This document shows positions 1 to 12,329 of a DNA stretch of 64,000 nt, in pieces. This stretch comes from Pelodera strongyloides (Eukaryota; Nematoda; Chromadorea; Rhabditida; Rhabditidae): positions 1 through 64,000 of the forward strand of contig JAANDG010000027.1 of assembly GCA_036852015.1 (NCBI GenBank), in the 5' to 3' direction. Within the stretch, counting starts at the first letter, position 1, and every line of letters starts with the position of its first letter. The position numbers and the translations under genes were made by a program. The notes under the pieces are model-generated. The model made no database searches. It saw only the letters and a list, made by a program, of their open reading frames with translations, and had not been told where the DNA came from.

Positions 1-1240
1 AAAAAATTTGAAAAAATCATCGTGAAAAATGCGATGTGCATGCGGAAGGGCTGCAAGCGCGCCAGTTGGGTCGGACCTGGGTCTGACTTAGGTAATGAAT
101 AACTACGGGAAGCCCTTTTGCATGTTTCGACGCGAAAAGGGTTACTGTAGTTAGAGCCTATTTTTCAAAGGTGTATGCGCGCTATTATTTATATTAATAT
201 TATATATTAATATGTTCGTTTTTCTTTATTTTTTTTTGCATTCTTTTTTCTTTAATGCGTCCTTGTTTCATTTTATATGTGCCAGCTAGCCCTCTTATAT
301 TAAACGTTGTTTGAGGTTTATATCTTATTATTTGGTTCGTTATCTTATTGTCTTTTAATTTTTAGGCTTAGGAAATACGTTTTGCCTTCATGGAGGTGAT
401 AGTTAAGCGAGGCGAGGTTACTTGCCGTATCTGTACCGCGTTTTATATATATTTCGTACGCGTTTTATATATATTTCGTAAATATATATGGCCTACTAAT
501 GGTTTCTCTTTGCAGAGGAGCTAAACAACGGCTGCTGAGAAAGGGTTCGAGGCGGTTGGAGTGCTACAACCACTTTCTAACAATAATGATGACGAGTTCA
601 TCGACGTCGAATTCTAGACACTCATAATACACGCTTGGCAGATTCGCCTTATTCAAGTCTAACTCGCAATTGTTGATTATTTTTCACTTGGTTTTTCTTT
701 TCACGGCTTCCATTGTTTAGTTACATTTTTTGTGTCTTCGTGCCTTAGTTTTATAGCCGCTTCGCATTTTGTTGCCCCATAGTGCACGAGTCATATTTTT
801 TAGTTCACAGTTCTCTACCGGTTTCGCAAGTTTAGTTTTCTATATGCGCATGCTAAATTATTGGCAAATATTCCTTAGCCGTCTTGTGCTTAAGATATGT
901 ACCTGTTATGGACCTGTTTGTTCTTATTCACGCATACAAGCAACTTTTATTCCCACCTATAAATACATAAATAAACTCTTTTTCCGTTTGATTTATTCTT
1001 TGGTAGCGCTGAAATAAGCGTATGTTTGTGGTATTAATGTATTGATGAATTCGTATAATTCTCCAAAATTTATTTCACAAGTGCCGGGAACTTTGTAATT
1101 TTTTTCTAGTTGAAGCAAAAAAAATAGCGCGCATACACCTTTGAAAAATAGGCACTAACTACAGTAACCCTTTTCGCGTCGAAACATGCAAAAGGGCTTC
1201 CCGTAGTTATTCATTACCTGTCAGACTTGGGTCAGTTTGG
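1..1240. repeat. Long inverted repeat, probable non-autonomous DNA element
   Basis: About 100 bp near 85-184 recurs almost perfectly, in reverse complement, at about 1126-1228. Both arms share the cores CTACGGGAAGCCCTTTTGC and GGTGTATGCGCGC. The 0.9 kb between the arms is AT-rich, with runs such as repeated TATATTTCGT, and I see no convincing gene in it. The layout of inverted arms around a non-coding middle fits a non-autonomous TIR transposon or a large fold-back element. I could not fix the outer ends or a target duplication. Confidence 0.6.
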
Positions 1241-2233
1241 CTGGCATGCGTTCACTGCTGCTGTCTACTGTACTGCTACACTATTTGTACTGCTAAAGGG
1301 TCGGCACTGCAAATTTCAGTGATATTTAGCGTCGGCGGTGGGGTCGAAAGCCACAATTTGGGCGCGCATTGGGTCGGAGATTAACAGAGTGTATACACGA
1401 CGCTACCTTAATGACATTGGATGTCATTGCCCATACATACTCTTGTACTTGTACCCAATTTCCCACACCGTACCACCATCCCCACTGAGTCCTGGTCGAA
1501 CACGACGTCGAAGTTCGAAGCGATAAAGCAGCACTAAATAATGATTTAAGCCTACGAGGCAATGATCAAGACCAAAGTTCAAGCACATCGATCGACCGAA
1601 AGCCAAAATTACCGTAATTTAATGGTTATCTACAAGTAAGTTCCAAGTACAAGGGTACCACTAACGCAAGCAACACGATCGTAACTACTACTTGCCGTTT
1701 CAGGTTACATAAGGTCCTCCATTCTCCATAGGATCCAGGTTTTGCTTCGAAGCAACCACCACTCCACTGATGAAGATCTCGACTGGACTGGAACTCGCTA
1801 GCAAGCACATACAGGAACACCAACCGATCGAGCCGCACCTCAAAACACGTCAAATCAGAAATAATTTGGACCGGGGGATTATGGAGTTTTCAAGTATGGT
1901 GAAAATTTACAGTATATTGGACTTGGAACTACACGATGATATATTTTTTTTTACAATTTTTTCCTATTATATAATATACATATACGCAAGTTCAGTGCAG
2001 GAATACGGTAGTATTGACAGAATGACACTGAATTTTTGGGATACTAACAATTGGAACCCCCATTATGAATCATGATCGGTTTTACTGTAATAAATTTCCA
2101 ATCGTGCTAAAGGTGCCAACAACAATAAAGCATATTCGTAAGCTATCCTAAGTCCTAAATACTTAATTATTTGAGCTCACAAAAGGTCTAATCCTAAGTT
2201 AACTCAAGATCTGAAACCAAAACACTAGCTTAC
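1241..2233. other. Intergenic stretch, no feature recognised
   Basis: Only short chance open frames are present, and I recognise no protein similarity, RNA gene or repeat. Confidence 0.4.
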
Positions 2234-3265
2234 ACGTACATGTACCACTTGTTCCACATAGTCGATCCATTTTATTTGACCGAGTGGCTTCTTGAGACGG
2301 CACTCGCACCACAACTCGGCATCAAAAACGTAATCGACTACCGACAGATAACATTCTAAATAAAAGAACGTCAAAAACATGAACTTGGTAACTGCCCATA
2401 GCAAACAAAGGGTGAAACTTCTGAATACTATCGGAAAGTCAACATTAGTAATCAACCAACAACAACAGAACTCGAACTCATACATACACAACCTCAGAAT
2501 CAGAAACATATATCTTTGGACACTCGCGTTTTTCTCTCAATAGACGTTAAAAAATTGCTAAAAACACATTACAATCAGCCGCTTAAGTAAACCCACCAAG
2601 GAATCAAAGTCAGTTTGCACGTGGATCATCGTCCGCATAGCACCGTCACATGCCTTGAGCTTCTCATCATTAGCGTTCCACAATGTATCATCCTGTTCAC
2701 CATCTGACCAAGAAGATTGAACCCCAGCACCACCTGAATCATTATTCTCATACAACAATCATACATTTGATACCTTCGCATAGAACCAGGGGTACAGGTT
2801 GGTGCGTGAAGCCACGCACAAAACACCTCCGGATTGGTTTTGACCACCTCCGGAAGCAATTCGAAATTAATGTATTTGACCGAAATATGGTGTTTTATGA
2901 AAACGGTCTAGCACTAAGCTCAAAAAACCACCTCCATTTGCGCACGGAATTTATACCCTGCATATAACATAACCAAACTATTCCGAACTCAGAACAAAGG
3001 GCCAGGCTAATTTTTAAACAAAGACCTCTGTCAAGCATTGTTGATTAGGTTCCAAACATCGCAAAATTTACCCATTTCTCACAAAGTTCTCACATTTAAC
3101 AAAACGACGCGACAAAAAAATCATTCAATGACTGTCAATTATATGGTCTAGCTTCAAGTATGAAATTATAAACATACGGCGAGAGGTTGTCCTTTTTGGG
3201 AGGATCAGGCTTCCTACGGCGCTCCTTTTATCATCACTGAGGCACAACACATCGTCTTCAACCTG
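2234..3265 (-). CDS. Candidate exons of an unidentified gene
   Basis: Several minus-strand segments look like exons. 2234-2355 follows TTTAG, encodes about 40 residues including LWCECRLKKPLGQIKW, and ends at CGT|GTAAGC. 2597-2733 follows GATTCAG, encodes a segment with SSWSDGEQDDTLWNAND, and ends before GTGGGT. A segment near 2773-2860 encodes LPEVVKTNPEVFCAWL and ends at a GTATCA donor. Another at about 3180-3265 follows TTACAG and encodes VEDDVLCLSDDKR. Codon use looks coding, but the phases do not chain without gaps, so joins, start and end are unknown. I do not recognise the protein. It may be the distal part of the Cys-rich gene at 7.8-12.3 kb, or a separate gene. Confidence 0.35.
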
Positions 3266-3269
3266 TAAC

Positions 3270-4013
3270 ACATTTATTTCATATACAATATAACCATGTG
3301 CTACCACTAGCAACAAACACAACTAACCAACTATTCATTATAACATAGTTTCGTTCTCGAGAGTATAGTGGTATCATGCACAAAAAGTGGTAAGATGCCA
3401 CAAAAGTACAGAAGGTAAATTTCTCAGTTCTAACAGTGCCGAATATGTTAAGAACGCTCCAAGACAACTAGCCTAGATACTCAAAATGACTCATCTTTGT
3501 CCTTTCGGGACGTTGCAGGCAGATCCAACACTCCGTTCTGTGCAGTCTGCGGTCACCAGTAGTCGTCCGCAGGTCCTTAAAACCCTTAAAAAAAATCCCT
3601 TAAAACTGAAATACAGAATTGTGAACGTAGGCAAAGACAAAGGGCGAACCAAACACAGCAAACCTATCTAACCAACTGCAAAAAGGAAACGCTACAAACA
3701 CAATGAACATACCACTGGCCATTCCAGCTTACTTCGGCCCAGCGACCACGACCAGCTCAACATCTCACTCATGGTCCACGATGTCCTCCTTGATATCGTT
3801 GCACTACGTCTTTCTCATAACCTGACAATAACAAAATTACTTTGTACTGAAAACAGTAAAACAGCTACAAAAACAAATGCGACGAAAAGACCCTGAAATA
3901 TATGATTAGAACCTGAAAAATTGATTAGTGTCTAATAATAAATACAATAATAAATCATAACAAGAGAAAATAACAGCAATGACTCGGTTTTAAAAAGCTG
4001 AAATGTATTATTA
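3270..4013. other. Non-coding stretch, nothing recognised
   Basis: AT-rich sequence without recognisable exons or repeats. A short segment near 3500-3580 is richer in GC, but I cannot assign it. Confidence 0.3.
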
Positions 4014-4556
4014 AATGAGCGCATCCCATCACGGAGCGCGACCTGAAACAAGATTAGTCTCCCAAAAGGGGTTTCCCTTTCGGGACGGTTAAGTGAGCTA
4101 AGACCCTGCCCCCAAACCGGTAGTGCTAACCCAACCCCTTAGAGAGCCCGCACCACGACGGTGGCGCAAACTAGGGGACACTAATTCTAGCGGATCTGCA
4201 TACGGTTCAACACGGGGGAACCTCGGCAGAAACTTGGTTTCCTCCACGGACTTGACTTGGATCGTTTTTGGGCCCAGTTAATCAATAATATCTATTGGTG
4301 GGTAATCAATATACGAGAAATACAACACTGAAAATAGTACGAAGACTCAGTAAGTTCACAAAACCCTAAACCTACAATAGCGAAATGGCAGTAGAAGTAA
4401 CCTACATAGAAATTGCAAGAAATCTACAAAATCCTACAAAAAGGTGGAAAAGTCTGGGGACTCATCTGAATATCATCTATTGAGATCGGGCTCAATTCCA
4501 GAGGTGCCCATTGCTCTTTCTCTCTCTCTCTCTCTCTCTCTCACTCTCTCTCATTT
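4014..4556 (+). repeat. Dispersed repeat ending in (CT)n, copy 1
   Basis: The segment starts AATGAGCGCATCCCA and contains AGTCTGGGGACTCATCTGAA, then runs into a (CT)n tract at about 4511-4553. The same order of motifs occurs at 23528-24093, which shows a dispersed family of about 550 bp. I see no reverse-transcriptase coding. A SINE-like or other short interspersed element with a simple-repeat tail would fit, but I see no clear tRNA promoter boxes at its head. Confidence 0.6.
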
Positions 4557-6179
4557 TTTTTATATTCAAAAGATTTATCTCCCTAACACACAAACCCCCG
4601 ACCACCTCGAGTTGATCAAGAAACCAAGAAATGAGTTCAGATGAGTTGAAGGGCAAGTACATTAGAGATACTAGACCACTAGCATCCCTAGAATACTTCC
4701 CCCATAAAGCAAAAACCTCGTTTTGGGGAAGGGATACTAACACCGCTTACATATACAACCAGTAAGGAGAACTACCAAAACGACTATCTAACTAAAAGGA
4801 ATACGATAGGCCCGATATGTAACTAAATATCAGGTAAATATCTAGGAGCTAGGAGAAACAAGAAACCCAGCTAGTAGGGTCTAGGATTAATTACGAGTAA
4901 ATAATATACAATATACAGGGGTGAGATGAATAATAAATACATGCCGGCGTGCAAGATTAGTGAGTTAGTAAGGGGTGTCAACGAGTATTCTAAGACCTAA
5001 GGGTACACTACAGTTAGAAAAACACCCTAGGAAAATGCAAATATTTACATGAATGAATTTGGGTTGTAATTCATATACAACCTCGTTCACTCGGGAATCA
5101 TCACAGCACTTACGTGCGTTTTATTCTGATATTTCTCTTCAACTCAATGATATCTCAGAACTTCTCTTTCTTTAAATCTAATAACTCAAAGTCTCAAACA
5201 TTAATCTCAAATATCTCAATTCTCAATCACTAAATCATCCTCCTCACTTCAGCTTCACTCTAACATAATTTACTGGCAAAAGTCAATAGACAACAGTCAA
5301 TCATTCTCGCCTTCTAAGCGTCAACTATCTCAGAACTCAAATAAGTTTTCAGCTAAACACTTCCAAGTTACATCTAATTCTAGTACTCATTCCATATCCT
5401 AGAATAAACAAATTAAATGTTTACCCAGTTAACGCCAAGCGGTCACAGAGTTCAAACTAAACGAAAAGAAACGACTATTTAGCATCAGGCGCCAATACGT
5501 ATAGTCGCTTCATATTTGCATTTTCCATAGAGCTATTAAAGTTAACTAGGAACTAGGAGTCTAATGAAAAACCGACGAATCCATTATCTTGATGGGATTT
5601 GCGTTTCCTTCAGAGCATCACATCAGACGACACGCGGAGATCCAGCGAATTGGCAACCTAAACAATTATCATAATTAATTATGGATGATTCTCTTGACTC
5701 CGCTCAGTAGCTGAGGAGATGTGATGTAACTAACACATGATTCCCAGAAATGAGGGAGCAAGTAATCAAATCACACTGCATAGGTACATAGGTCATTGCA
5801 AAAACCAAACTAACCAAATCGTCACGCTGTAAGCAGCTCGAGCATCATCCTAACGGGAGATGTCACACTCCGCAGCCTGAAAGAAACAAATCATAATTCA
5901 AATAAAAGGTCAAACCGGCAAACTGACAGACAGTGACGTAAAAACTGTGAAACCAAGCAACTCTCCACTCTCCAAATCAGATGTCCATGAAGATGGCACC
6001 CGAGCGCTAACTCTCATTGACTTATTGACTAGTGCTTCAGATTATATCAAACAATCAAACTACCGGACTTTCGGACACGTTACACGTAATACTGTAATAG
6101 AGTACGTCAATGAAAAACACAACATCAACGCGACAGAGAAGAATTCAGTTTCACTTCATAATATCAACATGCAAAGACC
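4557..6179. other. Intergenic stretch, little recognisable
   Basis: Mostly AT-rich. Possible short minus-strand exon fragments lie near 5600-5660 and 5840-5885 after T-rich AG signals, but they are too short to support. No repeat or RNA gene was recognised. Confidence 0.3.
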
Positions 6180-7140
6180 AAGAACTTACATTTCAATGGT
6201 ATCTTCACTCGGCGGTCTTCCGGGCACAAATTGAAGTAATCTGAGAAAGTTGATGCGCGGAAGGACCTAGACCTGACCCACAGTCCAGTCTGCCAAACTG
6301 CAGCTGGCACGCGACGCAACGAGGGGAACCTTAAACAAAAAGGTTTAAAAATGAAAGGTTACGATAAGAAACAAACGAGACTAATGTCAATATATAGCGA
6401 AGCAACATGGAATACTGTTAGTTTTAAGCCAGTCAGCATGGCATACAAGTTTTTGGCCAAGGCACTCGCACTAACGTTTGAAGCCCAACACAAAAGCAAG
6501 AAAAGACAACACACAACACTTAAAAAATCACTGACTATTTGCATCAGTGGGCGGGCAACGTCCAATCGTGGAACAATCCTGTTGTTCCTGGACTACGAGC
6601 TCCAGACTTCCTTCAGCCAACTGCCAAAGTCAGATATTGGTAACGGACGAAACACAAAGTTCCTGGAAAGAAAACAATAAAAATCCATACCATACCCTTA
6701 GTTCCGATCTAAAACAAACAAAAATGCAAAATACAAAACACACAGAATAATAGTGGAAACAAACAAGACAATGACTTACATATCATTACGGAGCCCCATC
6801 GGCGGACTTCCAAGCACAACGCACAACAAAAAGTTGGGGTGCCAGAAGAGCCTAGGCCTACCCGCAGGCCAGACCGCCAGTGGCAGATTGGCACACGATG
6901 CAGATGGAATGAAACCTAAACAATCGATGACGTGTAAGAAACACTGCATTATGATAAAATCAAAATTACTATCAATACCTAGCGGACCAGCAAGGCATAC
7001 ATAGTTTTGAGTGAACTAAGTCAACGTCGAGGACAAATCAAGAAAACAAATCAATATAATATATACTTAACGACTGACCATATGCATCAGCGGGCGGGCA
7101 ACGTCCTTCCTGGACTAATCGACTCTGGACTCACATGTTG
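6180..7140. repeat. Local duplication, two alternating modules
   Basis: A module starting ACTTACAT with a GC-rich body occurs at about 6185-6315 and, diverged, at about 6775-6905. A second module with GCATCAGTGGGCGGGCAACG occurs at about 6540-6565 and again near 7084-7105. The order module 1, module 2, module 1, module 2 indicates an old tandem duplication of roughly 590 bp. On the minus strand, module 1 ends in a good donor (ATGTAAGT), so duplicated exons are possible, but the open frames contain stops. I recognise no product. Confidence 0.4.
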
Positions 7141-7863
7141 TCACATGTTGTCACAAGTCCCTCATTTCCAGCTTCCATGGTTCACTCGAGCAGTTGTTAC
7201 TCAACTGAAAAAGAATCACATGAAGACATGAAGATGAATAACGAAGATTATGTAAGGACTATCCAATACATGCACGCTATGTTAAAATCGATAAATGACA
7301 AAAATTGAGGTGCTAACTTACATCGATCCGTACTGAGATCATCATCGAGCCTTCTCACTTTACGGCTTCAAGTAGCCGAAGTGGCGAGTGACGACAACAC
7401 ACAGATCAACTAACTCACTAAACGTATTCATTACATATGCATACTAATTCAAAAGAAAAAAAAACGTTGCACGCTCGCTGGGAATAAACCGATGCGTGAA
7501 ACGGCCGGAAACTATAACAATTACCATTTATATGCAATGTAATAATTTGGTGAAACATATTGTTGTCACACCGACCATCTTTTTCTATTGACATCTCGGG
7601 AACCAATTAGAAAATGTAGACTATAATTGTGTGAAACATAGCGTTCTTAGCCCCAGGTTACGCACCGAAATTTTCCTGGTACACTGTGATGCAACGCAAC
7701 ATAGTCGGATCACTCTCATTGGATACTACTGATAACGGTTGCAAGCCTTATAACTGTCTGTATATTCCGTTACAATATGAGAGACACATAACCAAAGTAA
7801 TCATTCAAATTTCATGCTCACCATTCGTTCATCTTCATCCTAGGATCCCCCCGATCCCCTCAC

Positions 7864-10800
7864 AAGTGTGGTATGTGGTGTCGAACAAAGGCTTCTCAGC
7901 GGCCTCGTATTTTCAGTCATCCAACGACATAGCAGCACCTGAAAAGAGAAGATGTAAAAAATATGTGCGGCGTGCTATTCTAGTTCTCATGCACACAAAA
8001 TTCAGATAGCCATAATTGCACTGAAGCCGAAACTCATTGGATTTAGCATGTAGAAAAGGGCAAAAGACCAGTTTATAAAGTGACTTACAGTATATGTCGA
8101 GTGCCGTTGGCTAAACGCGACAGCTATCAGTAGAGGAGGGGAGGTGCCTGGACTGTCGTGAGTGTCGTCGTCATTGAAGCACTTGACTCTAGAGTTGGGC
8201 TCGGTATCGGGCCGAAGCAGCAACTGAAAATCAGCATGTTTCTGTGAAAATCAACACTCAACCGCAAACTGTAAAACACATACATTAAATCAAATGATGT
8301 TCACGATTCACGACCAATTGTTCACGCGCTCACCCCGCCTAGACTCCACTTATATAATAACGTCTAAACTTACAACTTAGCAGTCATCACATACATCGGG
8401 AGTGACAACACACAACACAGCAGACGAGAGACGACGGTGAAAGGCCAACTAAAAGTGATTAAATTGAAAATACACACAAGCTCAAGGAATGATATCAACC
8501 AACCATAAAGCAAAGGAAAAGGAGAGAAAATCACACATCGCTGAGCTGAGCTCTGGATTGGCGTAAAATCTCCGAATACCAGAACCTACTCGAAATTCAT
8601 AATTTGAGACCAACATGATGTTGCATGTCCCCATATGAATTGTTCCATCACTAAGCTCGCGTTCAAAAATTTAGTGAAACACATTGTTTCATACCGGCCA
8701 TCTCCGGGTAAGCTGATGACCATTTCCGGAATCAATTTTACAATGTATATATTGAGAAACATAACATTTTGGTACCATGTTTCGCATTGAAACTATACCC
8801 TGATTAAAATAGAACATTCTTGTAGAACAAAACAATGCCAAAAACAAACATACTTTGATCGCTCATTCATACGGTCGAGGGGCAATTACGATCCCTGCGA
8901 TACTCCAGTCCATATCTTTCCATAATCACGAGCACGACCGATCCAGATATTTCCAGGCTTCAGTCTCCGGTTTCACAACATCCACCTATAAAACTGCAAT
9001 AAATCCACAAATTAAATCGCAAGTTTAACAAACACACTAAAATAGTTGTCACCAAGAGGCCTAAATGGTTTGGTCGGAAACTCGGAAGGAAAGTCAAAGG
9101 GTAATAACTAAAAACAGTTCTTACCTCATGCAGTTATCCAGAAACGAGTCTTCTTTCTTTGACAACGAAGACAAACCACCACCACTACCACTTGCGACAG
9201 TACAGTTTACCACACCTGCGAGCTCGTAGCCTAAAAACGTATGCTTCATCATTTCGTATTTCAAGCAGAACCACAGAACCACAAAATACAGTCTTAATAA
9301 GGACATAAAAAAGAGCAGCAGAACCACGATTTTGCAGAACTAAAGGCCATCATATGTAACGTACAGTAACCGTAGAAACTATAACATGCAGAAAAAGTAA
9401 CATAAAGTAACACATAGAGGCTGTAACATACAGTTACAGTAACACGTAGTAACTGTAACACAGTAACATACTCAGCTCAATATACCAAGATCACACAAAG
9501 TGAGAAACAAATCAAACAAACAAACTTAATGAACGTGAACCTACATAATTAAACGCGTCTCGCATATAGTCCTGGGGAGCAAAACGGCAGCATAGCCGCG
9601 TTATTCCATTCGTAATCCCGCATACTTTTAGCTTCGTCACCACTGCACAACAAATGACACCCTGAAACTGCTATAATTCAAAAAGATACTGTAAAATGGG
9701 TGCACAAACCAGGAAAGGTGCGCAAACATAATACAAATAACACGACATTGACGACATAAATATTCGAATAGTTAAAAGATAGGAAACGCACAATTCGGAA
9801 CTGTTTTCCATACTCGAGTGGCATTCATCCCTCGGATGGCGATCCCGCAGTCAGCCTGGTCCAGGGTTCCGAAACTCTTACACCAAAGAGTCGAACATCT
9901 GAAATTCAAATTATTAAGTAGAAGAAATACCTATACCGCACGGGCACAACAGCTCCATATTGCCACCTTTCTTTCTAAAGTTCCAAGCCATACAGTTTAA
10001 GCTGAAACATATTCAATAGCAAAAGCTAATTGATGAACTGCATTAACAAACATTCATAAATCATAACTTTTCATGGACGATGCCGAGAGTAAATAATATA
10101 TACAATACATAAAAGTGTAACGTACCTAGAATTCAATATTCTATCTTCTTATTATCTTCGAAGTAGAACCTTCCTTTCTTCACTTCTTCAAAATGAATCC
10201 GATTCTCCTCGGAGGGCATCACAGTGATTGCGTCAATCCGACCTATAAACATAAAAATATGTATAATATGAATACTTTATTCAGTGTACACCGAAGTAAA
10301 GCGGAAGACAAAAAAAAACGACAATAATAATATAACAACAACAACAACAAAACAAATAACAATGAGAGTAACAAAGCGCATATAACAAGCGACAAAAACT
10401 ATGTACAACAAAGGAATGAAGGTATAAAAGGTTGTGAACAACAATAAAGAGTCAATACGGCATATGCACCGCACACGCACGGAGCATGTGTGATGCAGAA
10501 AGGAAAATTATATATGAATTATATGAAAAGAGTTTAGTTATTGGATACTTTATTTTATTTAGATTGTTGAGTTTGAAGTGAAGAGGCGGGGCCAAATTCT
10601 GCGATTTTGTTCCGCGCGTTCGCTGCACTTTGAAAACGCGCAATATTTATGCTAATTGTTAAATTTCCTACGGTAACTAGACTGTATTATCTTGATCATC
10701 ATCATCTTTTAGACAAAACCTTTTCGCAGAGCAAAATTGGAGGTTGAATAGTTAAACTGAACTAGAAACTAACCAATTAGATTGTAATTAGATTGTCAAT

Positions 10801-12320
10801 TACGCTAATTAGACACGTACAATGCTACTTTTAAAGGTAAATTGCCCCGTAATAAGAATGAAACTAGATGTTCCGCCCACTCAGTTACCCACGTAGACAC
10901 AAACAATCATAACAAGTAAAGTGCTCACCCTAATCACTTTCCAGGTCCAAGGGCCATTTCTTCTTGACCACATCTTCGAGAATCTACTATGTTCTTTTGG
11001 TTGACGACAATTCTTCATCCTTCATCCTTCATGACAGCTTGCCCCATTCTTACTCGGCATACGCCACGGAGCTCCAATCTTCTTCTCGACATACAAAAGA
11101 GCTGAAAGATTTATTTAAGCGCGATCTTGATTACAGAAGGTTAAAGGGTCAGGCCCATTTCAAGTGACCCCTATTTTTGATGATTCCATCTGATTCTCAT
11201 GTCAAATATAGCAGGATGTTTTTCTAATTTTCAAGGGCAAAATTCACGCAGTATTCAGCAATTTACCATAGCCAGTCATACCCAACTATTTATCGCAGTT
11301 GTCACGCCCCTTCGCGCTAATTGCGCCATGGCAAAAAGCTGAATAGTGTGTGAATTTTGCGCCTGAAAATTATAAAACTATTGCATCCTACTGTATTTGA
11401 CATATGGAGAACCGGATGGAATCATAAAAAATAGGGGTCATTTGAAATGGGCCTGACACTTTAAACTCCCACTCAATAATACAGTACAAACACACCAGAC
11501 AAGCTTCACTAAAGCAATACACACGTATGAAAGCGGAAAAGTTGAAGCACCGAACCTTGTAGCGGAAAAGTTGAAGCACCGAAAGTCGGGTGTACATACA
11601 TTCGCCATAGCAAGAGGCCAAAAGCAATCTATAAAAGTACCTTCCTTGCAATCCTTGCCGCTCTCTACCATACCTCTAGCCCTAGCCCTAAAGGCTTTCC
11701 TCTAGCTCTGCGGAGACCGCTAAATTATATTTCCAACAGAGGTTTTAGAAAAATTCAACCAAACAAGTGCTCCATCCATAGATCCATCTGGATAGATTTC
11801 GCATCAATCCGCACATTGACGCAGTAGTAAAATCTTCAGCTTTCAGCATCGAGCACATCACATTGAATTTGCCTTCTTCGCAGCCTAAAGCTACACTTCA
11901 GAATTGCATAAAACATGCCGCAAGTAACCTACCGCCATTTTAATAAAACCACAAGTCTATCCGGCGCCGGGCGCTCGCTCATTTAGCCGGCTTTGCCCGT
12001 TTCACCCATACGTTACGTTGAATCATGAGAATAGGATTGTAGAGCAGCAACGGTCGTGTCTACCAAAAAAACAGCTCAACCCAAACCAATAACCACCAAT
12101 AATCGGTACCAATCTACCAATACCGATAATCAACAACAATCTCAAAAGTCAAAGAACTTACGAAACACAGGAGTCTTCTAGTAACCACAGAGGTGAGCAG
12201 GTTCTGGTTCTGGGTACTCTCTCTCTCTCTCTCTCTCTTCTTCTCAGAAATGAACATCCCGGCTATCCGGCAGGCAGTCGACGTCATTGACACTGCACTC
12301 CGGCTCGAACGTGTGTATTA
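7864..12320 (-). CDS. Unidentified Cys-rich multi-exon gene
   Basis: Likely exons in transcription order are 12256-12320 (with FEPECSVNDVDCLPDS), 11760-11884 (with CEEGKFNVMCSML), 10170-10242, 9814-9898 (with CSTLWCKSF), 9541-9661 (with LKVCGITNGITRLCCRF), 9125-9230, 8089-8223 and 7864-7938. The four from 10242 to 9125 join in phase (1-2, 2-0, 0-1, 1-2), as do the last two (0-0), which is good evidence that they are real. The other joins are unresolved, so exons are probably missing. Spaced cysteines and NAT/NCT sequons suggest a secreted or extracellular protein, but I found no signal peptide or start. The family is not recognised. The gene may be one or two, and the 2.2-3.3 kb exons may belong to it. 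Confidence 0.45.
10650..11140. other. Non-coding stretch, possibly intronic
   Basis: AT-rich sequence between candidate exons. A weak minus-strand exon candidate near 10945-11100 contains stops in every full-length frame. Nothing else was recognised. Confidence 0.3.
11141..11464. mobile_element. TTAA-flanked palindromic MITE-like element
   Basis: The left end TTAAAGGGTCAGGCCCATTT is mirrored at the right end as AAATGGGCCTGACACTTTAA, and the arms stay complementary for about 100 bp toward a short centre. There is no coding capacity. The terminal TTAA on both sides suggests a TTAA target duplication, as piggyBac-type transposases make, but the transposase is not in this window. It shares the TTAAAG start with the elements at 32.2, 34.0, 36.5, 37.3, 51.7 and 53.0 kb. 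Confidence 0.7.
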
Positions 12321-12329
12321 CTGCAAAGA

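Noticed and set aside
10140..10170. Terminal exon ending at a stop after FYFEDNKKIEY
   Set aside because: An internal GTTCTA donor gives a phase-consistent join to the next exon; the stop would lie in the intron, though an alternative end cannot be excluded.
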